DNA of 64,000 nt, taken from contig WFMF01000252.1 of the NCBI GenBank assembly GCA_011033025.1, positions 62,001 through 126,000 on the forward strand, written 5' to 3'. Shown here in pieces: positions 46,401 to 58,400 of the stretch. The position numbers were made by a program, and so were the translations under genes. Position 1 is the first letter of the stretch, and each line of letters begins with the position of its first letter. The notes under the pieces were generated by a model. That model did no database searches and was not told the origin of the DNA. It saw nothing but the letters and a program-made list of their open reading frames with translations. This DNA is from Beroe forskalii. Lineage: Eukaryota; Ctenophora; Nuda; Beroida; Beroidae.

Positions 46401-49400
46401 TCCCAGTGGAGGTGTACTTGGGAAAGAAGACATCGTGACCAGAGGCTGTCATGTCGTCGGAGAGGAGCCGGGTTCTAGGTATCAGCATGGCAGGAACAGG
46501 TGTGATGTCGGGTTGTCTGGGGGAGATAGGAGGAGGGGTGGGCAGGTTCTTGCTTCTGGTGGAGGGTGGGTTGGAGGAGCCACAGGAGCATGGAGTGTTT
46601 GCTAAGTCATCACCAGGAGTGAAGAGGGCAGGAGGTGCTGGGCTTCTGAAGCTCTGTTCTTGTAGAGTACAGGAGCAGGGGGCTGGTGACACCTTGTTGT
46701 GTCGCAGGAAGGGGAATCCACAGAGAATAAACTTTGCTGTCATGCTGTGTAGAGCGTACTATTGATACTGTTACTGATTGTAGAGTAGATATGAAGTTGA
46801 ATGTCGGTGTTGAGTGGAAGGGGTTTAAATACTGTGAGACTGGTAGTGGTGTCAGGGGTATCGTGTCTCAGTCCTTGTTAACAAGGTGGGAGGACAGGGG
46901 TCGAATAGCGGTAGTGGTGTCAGCAACAGGAGACAACACACCCATGCGAACCATCAGCTACTCCAATCACATGGATCACGTGATACAGGAATGAGATCGG
47001 AATGTAACATACAACAATTTATAGTTATTTCGCAGTGGTTGATCAACCAATCAACCAATTGAGTAATTGAGATGTCAGACCAATCAAAGATGCATCAACA
47101 AGGGAATTTAAAACATGCTGTCAACACTCAACACGTTATTCCCATGGGATTTTAACTAAATTGATAATTTAAAACTGCCACTGTTAAATTAATTACAACT
47201 ATGATGAATGTGACAGGATGTGAGGACACCCTTACAAGGTGCTCAATGATCATTGGCCACAATCTGAGTTACAAATGAAAATTTAAAACACGTTAAACTG
47301 ACCGTGTATTTGTATAGTTTAGTCCGTTGAGCACACATGATAGTAGCGTTGCTGTAAGTCCTGTAGTCTCCCAGTCTAGAGGGGAAGGCTCGGGCTGAGG
47401 GCACCTCCGTGTAGCAACCGATGTTAACAGCGTGGTTTTCTGGAAGAGGGGTTAGGATGAAATGGGTGGGCCACCCTGTTGTTGTAAATCTCTGGATTGT
47501 CGAAAAAACAAAATAGTTCAATAAATCCCAAGACACAAAGACGCGAGATACAACCTTGAACCCAAAACCCCCAGCTAACGTCATTAACGACCCCTTGTCA
47601 CACTAACCACAGTCGTTTTCGTCGCTTCCGTCCCAGCAATCGTCCGTCAGATCGCACACTAGATCCTGATCAATGCACCGCTTGTTAGCACAGGTGAACT
47701 CCTTGGCGTTGCAGACCGCTAACTCCTCGTCACCACAGTTACGGAATGACACGTCATCCACTGCCAGGTCACTCAGGAAGGAGCCACCAATCACACCTGG
47801 GGAAGGGGAGATGGTGAGGGGAGGGGAGGGGACGAGGGTAAAATGGTGGGAGAGATAATGTAGGGATATCGCTAACAAGAAGCGGAAAAGATATTGATTG
47901 TCGGGGCAATATTTTCATTAAAAGTGAGAAAGTGGGGAGGCAATACGACAGTTTTTTTGTGTGAGAAATTCCAGGTAACAAAAAGCCAGTATTGACCTGT
48001 ATGTTGAGAAGTACTGCCCCATTTACCTCCTGCCTACGAACCTTCGATCTCGATGGAGAAGGACTTCTGAGCTCCGATGTAAGCCCCGCTCTCATACCAC
48101 ACATCTGCCCCGTGGTCGAATGACTTCTTGATCAGCAAGTTCCTGGCTCCGTTCTGTACCATGAATACTTTATGAACCTGGGAGGAGGAGACGGTAATAA
48201 ATAGAAAAATTTTAATTTTTCCATTTGCCCCCCAGCTTTTAAATTTTTGAAAAATTCCCCAAAATGAAATTCTTTAAAACACGAAAAAAAATAAAAACCG
48301 GTTCCCCGCCTAAGTGCCAAAGGGAGGGGGGCCCCATTTACTTTTGGACTTACCAACCTTTAAAGGATTTTGGGGGAAATTGCCCGTTTTTTTGTTCCCC
48401 CGGAAGAAAAGAACCCTTTTTAAAACCCCGGGGGGGAAAGCTTGGGGCACCAACCCTAAAAAAAGAGTGCTTGTGGCAGTAAGGGGGTGGGGTAATTAAA
48501 TTAACGGTAACTGTTTGTTCTTTTTTAATTTATTCCAAAACCCTTGAATTTTTTTTTAAAACCAAAGATTCGACAAAGGCTTTCTAAAACCCGAGGGAAA
48601 GAGCAAAAAAAATAACTCCCCAGTAGCTTTTCCAAAAATAGGGCGAAAGTCCGGGGCGTTGGGAAAAATTTGCTAACGAAAGTTACCTAAAACTCACTCC
48701 CTTCTCGGGGGCTCGTATAATGTTAGGATCGCCGTCAAATGTCACACGGACCCTTCCGGTCCTCGGAGACTAGTTTCAGGCCTGATACCCCTCGCTCAGC
48801 AGTACACTTCGCCGTCTAGATGCTCGCCCTCCGACAGAGCTGAGATCCTCAGGCTCCCGCTACCTTCGGCCCTCGCACTGTTAGGTCCGCGTTAATGCTC
48901 ACCCTCGGACCCTTCGGGTCCTGAGGCTCACGCTCAGGCCTTCGGCCTCGCAGAAATTATAAATTCCAAAAAGCTCGCCCTCAGGCCCTGCAAATACACG
49001 GGCTCCTGAAACCGATAGGGCTTGCCAGCCCCCTGATATAAAGGAATCGCGTGTTGAATTTAAAAGAATTGCACCTTGAAGTTGTCGTCATCAGGAAGAG
49101 GTCCGTTGTTGACAGTCCACATCACGCTAGGAGCCGGGTAACCCGGTAGTACCGCAAGTCATAGTGAAGCTGTACCCGCCCGGAATAACACCGCCCGAGG
49201 GAGGTGCCACAATCTTAGCGGCAGTTATAGGGGGAGCCTTGAAACAAACAGAATTAAAACAGTCAATACATCAAATAATAAATCATTATGAATAACGATC
49301 GCAAATAAAAAGTAAGCGTTCAGAGAAAGCGGCACAGAACAAAAAAGCTCAAACGCACATACCTTGATGTCGTCGAACATGTAAACAGAGTAGGCGTTGT

Positions 49401-52400
49401 AGCTGCCCTTGTTGCCGTTGCAGTTGTTAGCACTGCCGTCCTTGGCATAGGTGTTGAGGGCGTCCGGACCAGTGAGACACTGGCTGCCTTTGAAGACACC
49501 AAACACCTGGGAGGGAATAAGAATTGAGTGAGGTGGGGTGGGATTTCAAATGATGTGGTATTTAGTGAAATCGTCGAGACCACTGCACTGTTGGAGTGAA
49601 TATAAGTGTAGTAGAATTGTGTCTCGAAAAGGACAATGACAATTCAGAAGTCTTACCACAGTAGATATTCAAAGAAACAAACTAACCGTTGCGCCCTTCT
49701 GGAGAGCTACTTTCTCGCAGAGCGTACTAATACCGCTGGGGGTCCACGAGTACTTCTTCATTACAGTGGGGAGACCCGGGTCTGTCTTGTTGTAGGAGTA
49801 GCAGCCGATCAGCTTGGGGGACTTGTAGCTCTTGATCGAACACCCGTAGAACTGGGTTGAGTGTAAAATGCTTCACTTAAGTTGACCTAATTTAGCCTTT
49901 TTCTTTAGGTCCCCCATTGGCCTTAAAATGATACAATTTCAGATTCCTGAGATGACAAAGAAGACTGATTGCAAATCCTCAAAAATTTTGGCAACTTCTA
50001 TCTTTCTATGCAACGGGCAACCTTAAACAATTCGACTGATTCGAAAGCAATGTACTTCAATTCAATCACCCGCTAAACGTATACTCACATCAAGGGCTCC
50101 TATCTTGCCCAAGCCATCGATGTTGTACCAGAACTTCATTCGACAGGTGGGCCCAGTCACAGCGAACTTTGGTGTTTGGATGATGGCAGTGTTGGGTGCC
50201 GGGAATCCCTCCGTCTTCACATACATGTAGTGTCCTGAGGGGGAGACAAAGGTGGAGAAATGCGTGGGGAGAAAAAGTTCTGATTTGTGGCATTTTAGTC
50301 GAAGATTTGCAAGCCCAAAGGTCGGAAATTTAGAGAGTCCACTTATCAAATTTCTTGCATTAACTCATCCAGCATTTTTTGGATTCTGGGTCTTAAAGCA
50401 TTGTTGCAACGAAAGTCTTACCACATGATCCTAAAGTTGGTTGGGTTTCCATTTGGGACTTGACTGTTCCGAACTTGTTGTCAACAATGGAACCCCACTG
50501 GAATACCAGGTCTGCGCTCGGGATGGGAGCCTTGCAATCACTAGCGAACTTGAAGATGTCTGACGCAGTTAGGACTTTGCTCCACATGTAAACACCGAAC
50601 AGTTTTCCAGTGTAGGCCTGGTGTGATGCGAAACCACCACCAAGACTATCTTGTTCCTGAAAACAAGGGGTTATGATAAATGTAAACCTCAAAACACGTG
50701 GTGCTAATAGAGAATGGTTGGTCTTATAACATACCATAATGGGCCACCATTATAACGATAACTTGCATGCTTCAGTATTACTTTTCAAAATTGACAAAAT
50801 GCAACGAGTCATAGCAACTAAACTCTCGAAGTAATTTTACAAATCTGTTACAAACCTGTCCCAGAACAACAGTGCCCCCAGCATCAAACGAATACCCCTT
50901 CCTAATTCCGGGGAAGGTCTTAACCCAGGCTCCGTCCACGTATGCCATCAAGTTTCCTGTGGCACTTTCCCAGGTCAGACAGGTGTGATGCCAGCCTCCG
51001 TCGTTCAGCTTGATCTGGAGGGAAGAAGAGCCGTTAGAATGAAGAGTTCATTGCGTAGCAGGAGTGAATGACAACGTTTGTTGACGCATCCGTTACTGTT
51101 TTATGGCGAACTTAAGGCAAAGAAAATCGGACAGAAATTGCTAAACACAGATGAGTTTAGGATGGCAAGCATCTATTGGTAGAATTTAGCAATGAACTCA
51201 CTCCGGTGGATCTCCAGTAGCCCTTGACGACCACTTGGAGGTTGAAGAGCTGCCCAATGAGAAGTTCATTTGTCCTGCTGGAGGAGGTGGCCAGACTGAA
51301 GAAGTAGCCACGGCTGTACCTGTTGAAATAGAAATGGATTTTAATAGTCACTATTTATTCCTGATTTTGTGATGTCATCATAGATAATATTGAAAACTTA
51401 AATTTCCATTGATTCTTTTAAGCATGTCTGATCTCAGAACTGAAGACTAAGACAGTACCCCATTCTAGAAAGGCTGCTTCGAGTAAAAGCTCCTCAAATT
51501 CTCAAATTGCCTGTCTAGAATTGGTCTAAAGCAGTACCTGTCACTACTGGCAGCCCAGGCACACACCGTGACATCAGTCAGTTTAGGTAGTCCTGTCTTA
51601 AGGAGCGCGTAGTTGGAGACAGCGGCAGGGTAGGGGAAGTTCAGGACTTTCACATCAGGTCCTGTGAAAGGGTGAGAGTTCTAATGTGGAGTAGTGAATA
51701 TTCTAACAACAGATGAATAACAAAGTGATCAATAAACAAAGGAATGTGAGAAAGTTTGATAATGATTTATGCGAAAAGAAGCTACTCAACTCCAGCTTTT
51801 ACCCTTTTATTCCTCACACGAATATTATATTACCGGTGACGCTGTGGTCAGCAGGCATGGTGCTGTAGAACGTTTCATCTCCCAGAGAGTTCTTCTTCCA
51901 GTCGAAGTTATCATCCAGTGAGTTGGTGAAACCACACTGCCCGCTTTCAAACGAACAGGACCCTGGGGTGGGGCAATAGTAGGAATGTTTCGCTAACATG
52001 GGGTCCCCAAACATTCAAAACAGTCACCCTATAATGGGATGAATGTTTTCAATGTTCCCTTAGAAACAAAACTACCTTCCTACCTTCCTCCAGCGCCTCC
52101 ACACGAAAGTGTCTTCAAGAGAAGATTCAGTGCATTCAGATGGGTCCTAGTATAGAACTCTCCGTGTCATGGAGAGCTGCCGCCGCCTCTAGCGAAAGTG
52201 GGAGGCGTGTGCTCAGTGGATTTCCCACCACAAATGGGAAGATTCGAAGCAACCACACACGTTTTTCCTACACTTCTCGTCCTCTTCCTGATAAAGAAGA
52301 TTCTAAGCAACAACTTACCACAGACGTCCTCGTCCTCTCCTCCCGTGCAGTCCTTCTCAAAGTCGCAGACCTTGTCCAGAGACACGCAGGTGGGGTCCAG

Positions 52401-55400
52401 ACAGCTGAACTCCTTGTCAGAACCTTAATCTCAGAACACAGGGTGGGGTCCAGATACGGGGTTAATCTCAGAACACAGGGGTGTAACTGTCAGGACACAG
52501 GGGTTAATCTGAAATCTCAGAACACAGCGGCTGTACACGGGGTTAATCTCAGAACACAGCGGCGTCACTGTGGGATACACGGGGTTAATCTCAGAACACA
52601 GCGGCGTAACTGTGGGATACACGGGGTTAATCTGAAATCTCAGAACACAGCGGCGTAACTGTGGGATACACGGGGTTAATCTCAGAACACAGCGGCGTCA
52701 CTGTGGGATACACGGGGTTAATCTCAGAACACAGCGGCGTAACTGTGGGATACACGGGGTTAATCTCAGAACACAGCGGCGTCACTGTGGGATACACGGG
52801 GTTAATCTCAGAACACAGCGGTGTCACTGCGGGATACACGGGGTTAATAACATGGTTACGAGAGGCAGGAGATCTTGTTAAAAACATTCAAAAGCAATAA
52901 TTAGCACTGCTAATCATTGGGAAATAGCCAATTTCTGCTAATACCAGAATTCGTTATCAGCCCTGTTATCATACAAATTTTCTGGACTTACCTCCACAGT
53001 TGATGAGTTGGATGTCGTCCAGAGCAATATCTGAGGTGGTACCGTCCATCTTGGCTTCAAAGACCAGCTGAGAGGCTGACCCCCTTCCTATGGTTACCTC
53101 GGCAGTCTGCCACTTCTTGTCTCCTGTCGACTGAGAGCTGTTCCATACCTGCCAAGCGATGGAATTCATTAAAAGTTATGTTTTGCTAGGTCAAACATGG
53201 GGTTTCACTCCAATATATCCATTCAGAGAAATATCAGTGACACAGTCAGAGATACATACTATAGAAAAGTCTAGAATACCCTAGTCGTGCCCATGACTCA
53301 CCGCCGTTGATCCGAGAGAGTTGGAGTTGTTGAGCCAGAGCGTGCCCGGGTTGTCTCCGTAGAGGTAGTAAGCAAACCGCACAGTGCAGTCCGTGGTCAG
53401 CGTCATCCAAGGCGAGGAGATGGTGGCTGAGGCTCCGGAGGCCTTCCCAGCCGCTTCAGCGTACATGTAGCCGCCTGAGGAGAGGGTAAATGTGAGGGTA
53501 ACTGTGAGGGATTGGGAGGGGTTGTCGGAGTTACTGTGTAGGGATTGGGAGGAATATGATGGGTCAATGGTCAGTGTAATTAGTGTAATACGTAGTAGCA
53601 TGAGATGGTTGCTTTGGTTGAACTGGGGCCGGATTGGAAGAGGAGGGCCATGACCTTTGGGGCTCACAAGTTTCGTTAAGTCTAATGGATTCATCGTATC
53701 AATAACTCATTTGCTGGCCATCATCCAAGAGAAAAGAAATCTTGAAATGGTCCAGTAAGTACTAAGTACCTTGGTTAGTTTCTGTGGTGTGATCGATCAG
53801 AGGTCCGTTGTTCTCAAAGGCATCAGCTCCCTTCTGCTTCACGAAGTTGAAATCGGAGGACTTTGAGTGGATGTAGCCACACGTGCTGTCCTCGAAGTTG
53901 CAGTTGCCGATAACCGCTGAAGAGGGAAAGCATAGTCAATCAATTTAGCAATTAGTAGATAAAGAGAAAATAAAAAGGTGTATTGTTTAAATCCAGAAAC
54001 CTCCCAAAACCAGCACAACATAAAGTATGGACACCCCAAGTCAAAGATCTAACACTGAACTATTTATACTCACGGCATCCCTGTTCATCGCTGCTGTCAG
54101 GACAGTCCTGGACTCCATTGCAGACCTTGGTAGCAGACACACACATCGTGCTGGTCTTACACTCGAACTCTTTGGAGGTGCAGGCTGCCGGGGCCGTGTC
54201 GTGGCAGTGGATCATGCCAACGTCGTCTATTGCTATCCGGGAGGTTGGCGAGGTGCCAACAGTGGCCGAGATGTCCAGGGTGTAGGAGGTCTTCTGTCCG
54301 ATAAACACGTAGCCCTTACTCCACCCATGTCCCTGGTCACCTGCAGGAGAGAGGTGAGATGAGAGATCATGGGTGAGACGAAATATTCACATGGGATTCA
54401 AATATTTCCAAAGAAATGAGATTCAAAACTTTACACTATCTGTTGTAATCTTCTATCTATGTCTCAAAGAATGGTAAAAGCAATAAATCACTCCGCAAAA
54501 CGCCACAATAACCCCTCAAACAACACCTACCGACTTTGCTCCACACGACAGCCCCATCACCCAGGACACTGAGGGTTCCTATTCCCGTTCCGTACATGCT
54601 GTACCAGAAACTCATAGTACACCGGGGTGAGGTGTCAGTCATGGTGATGTACATGATAGCTGCGTACCCGGATCTCTGGCTAACGTTGGGCAGGTACGCG
54701 TACTTTCCTGGGGGAGAGAGAGAAGCTAGTATTTCACTATTTTGGGTCAAATGATTATGTAGATTTACGGAATTCCTCCACCTCCATTTTATGTTGCCTG
54801 CTACGCAGCAGCTGGTATGGTTGCCGTATATCAGCCATACCTAATATCGAGTCTCTACTGAAGAACTAACCACAATCAGGGATGTCACAGAGCTCGTATT
54901 TGAGGGAAGGGTTGGTGGTGTAACACCAAGGCCCGGCCTTGTTGTCAGGGTTTCGACAGAAGCTGTGGTCTCCCAGCCCGTAGCTTGTAGTCCGGCTGTA
55001 CCTGGAGGTGAGGGAAAGAGATTAGGGAGGTGAGGGAAAGAGATCAGGGACATGGGGAATGAGATTAGGGAGATGAGGCAATGAGATCAGGGATTGAAAT
55101 GGAAGCAGGAAGGGTTGGAAAATGAATAGAGCGATGTCAGAGAAATTTAAAAGGACTAATTCTGAAGTATTTGAGCATGTTTGTCATGCTGTTGTCCTAC
55201 TGTACCTTTGCCAGTGAGGTTTGAGAGAAGACCATCTCTGACATACCTCCCCACTTTTAGTGACACTGGTTGTACCTCTGTATGTGGTTCCTGTGGTCGA
55301 GGAAAAAGTGTAAAGTGTTAATATTGAAATTCATTCCTTCGAAGGAATCTAAATGGAAATTTTACTGAATAGAAAAACATGAAATGATCCGGGATCATTT

Positions 55401-58400
55401 CATGTTTTTCTATTCAGTAAAATTTCCATTTAGATTCCTTTCCTGTTTTTAGTTTAGTTTCAGTGATAAAGGGATCATTGATCCCTTTATCACTGAAACT
55501 AAACTAAAAACAGGAAAGCTTCGAAGTTTGAACGATCTGTCTATCACTGACACAACTTGCTCTCTCTACCCACCACTTGCAGTAGTCTTGCAGTCCTTAT
55601 CCGGGATCAGATCGCCCCCACTGGTGTGTTCGTAGGGTGGCCCTGTCTTGTAGGAGCTGTAAACATCCTTGGAATCGAAGTAGAAGTTCAGTCGGTCAGC
55701 CGTCGACTGAGTCCAGTCACAGATGTTTCCGTCGTCAAAGTTACATGCTCCCACTGTCAAGATGGAAGGGGTGTTAGAGTGTTAAAGTTATAAGATGATA
55801 CGAATATCGGAATGGCATTCTAACTGGCAAAAGAAATTGCCACCTCATATTCCCGACTCACACCCGAATATCCAACCACCTTTGGTTTTGAGTCTCTTCA
55901 GTCTCTCCGCCCCACACCACACTTACCGCAGTTGGTGGAGTTCTCATCAGTCCCATCGTAGCAATCCAAGTTCCCATCACAGACCAGGGTGTGGTCAATA
56001 CACTGCCCAGATCCGCATTGGAAGGAGGAGGACGGGCACGGGGCTGATACTGGAGATAGGAGGGAGTTAGTGGGGGCAATCATTCACATTGCAGATGCCA
56101 CAAAAACTTATTATGATATTGATTATTGAAAAAGTGGCAACTGATCGGTCCACTGTCGATAGGGAATCGTTGAGGCATATACTTGAGAAAACGTCTTCAT
56201 CAAAACGTTACCAAACAAATTCACAGCTTGTAATGTACATATTCTACCTTGGCACATGTATGAGACGATCAGTTTCTTGTTCCCTGTGCAGGGGTCTCCG
56301 AAGGGGTTGTTTCCGGCAGTCAGGGAACAGCTGTTCTTGTGACTACACTTCTTACGGACCTGGGAGGGAGGGAAACGGAGTCAATCAATTGCCAGATAAC
56401 TAAAACATCTGAATTCCAAAACTATCGAAAAACGCGTATAAGAAAAAGAACCAAAGACCTGCAAAAGCAGTGTAATACGAACTTATGGATTGAGGATCTT
56501 CAACAGATCTGCACTTACAATGTCCATGGTCTCTGGAGCATCACAACTGGGTTGTATGCCGTAGGTGGCACTCTCAATCAGAAGGATCATGCCCTGAGGG
56601 CACTGCAGGTTGATGGTGCTGTTGGTGCAGCCGGCAGTGGCCCCGGGGTTCTGACATGCTGTCTGGGAGAGGGTTCCTGAGCAGGCTGCTACAGAGAAGG
56701 ACTTGCTGAGACCTCCGTAACTGCGGGAGAAGAGTGAGTGAGTGGAGAAAAGATGTGAGATAAGTACTGGATAGAACACGAAATCAGTTCAACAGTTCAT
56801 TTTAAATTTTAAAAGTGATACACCTCATATTTTGGTAAATTATCAGGGACGTCGGAGCACTCTTTTCAATATTTCGGGGCTATAAATAAGATTCCTTACT
56901 CGGCGCTGGAGATTCCGTTCTGCTTGCTGCCCCTGAAGCCGGAGGCTCCCCCAGCAATGGTGACGTAAGCACAGCCCCCGTCCAGTGAGGTCACTCCGGC
57001 GTGTACTGCAGCCAGACACACGGAGGAGCGTGCAGCGTACGAACCACTCCCGTACACCGAAGCTGGGGTGGAAGTTGAGTTAGTAGGTAGAATATGAGAA
57101 TACGAATAATATGAAGAATATGAAGATAGCTGGGATCTTAATATGATTGATTTTATCATTGACAATCGACAGATCAAACTTGTTCCACGGACCACCAGTG
57201 GTTGGCTTTTTATGTCGAGGAAAGCACTTGTTATCCAGTGAGATAATTTCTATTCCTGTCATTGGCTGTTTCAGCTGTTGGAATAGAAGTAAAACCATCT
57301 AAATAAAAAATGGCTTGGGTCCAATTACCTGATTTCTTCTTGCAGGCCGGGCAGGTAAGCATGTACGTGTTCCCGATGACATAGAAGGTGTTGTCCACGT
57401 TAGTAGTACACTCGAGTCCCTGCACCTTGGTCTTGACACTGAGTTCGCAGAAGTTGAGGATCCTGGGGTTTCCAGGCAGGTAGACAGTCACAAACCGACC
57501 TGCGGGGTTGGGAATATCAATAAGTGATAAATGCCATTCAGTAGTCCGGAGTAATCGGGAAGTGAGAAATGCTATTCGGGAATATGGGATATTGGGAAGT
57601 GGAGAAATTATAGCAGTTAGAAATGTTCAACTGGACGAAAGATCGGAGATTAGAAAGTTTCCAATCTCCGATCTTCAGTTCCAATGGAAATGAAGTGCTG
57701 TGGCACTTGCCCGATTCAATTTTTGGATTCAACTTTCCATTACCTTTCTTGTTGCAGTCGATATTGAGTGATTTCTGTCCGGTAGCGAAGTTGAACTTCT
57801 TGTTCCCACAAGCAGGGTTAGCAGAAGGGGAACTCTCGTCATCCGTGTCTCCCACATGGATCTCAAATGGGTTTATCCTGGAGCTCCCACTGTCCATCCT
57901 GTGATGGATTAAAAGTACAAAACATGAACAATTCCCGATTGAACCATGAGGAAGGCATCTAATAGCTCAATAGAAGCAAATTAATGAATGTTCACAATCT
58001 GGGTGCGATGGGGTGCGTCTGACGACCAGTCGTTGACCCAATCGTAAGAACAAAACATCGAATAATTCACATATCAATACATCCGATGAAAGCAAATTAA
58101 TGAAAGTGACATTCTATCACCCTGCTAACTTTTACCTGTTGACGAGTGTGATCTTATCGACCTGGGATGTCCTGCCCAAGTCTACCCTAAGCCAAGGATC
58201 TGTCTCCTTGGTGGCACTGTGATAGCAACTACCTCGGTAATAGTTTGTGTTCTCGTTACCGTCCAGAACTCTGTCACAGGTAGCTTTGTTCAGCACTGAC
58301 TTAGAGCTGCACGTAGCCCCCATCGATATGTCTGTAGGGGGAATGTTGTGAGTGACTGAATGGGTGTCGGGTAAGAGTTTGAGTAGTAATGAAATATTTG

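Noticed and set aside
45872..46765. Plus-strand frames opposite the 295-residue nested gene
   Set aside because: Shadows of a Ser/Pro-rich coding sequence; the minus frame is longer, has an ATG and a TATA-like upstream motif.
52661..52900. Repetitive plus-strand protein with a 14-residue period ([14 protein letters not shown])
   Set aside because: It follows from a 42-bp minisatellite being a multiple of three; there is no start context and no conserved partner.
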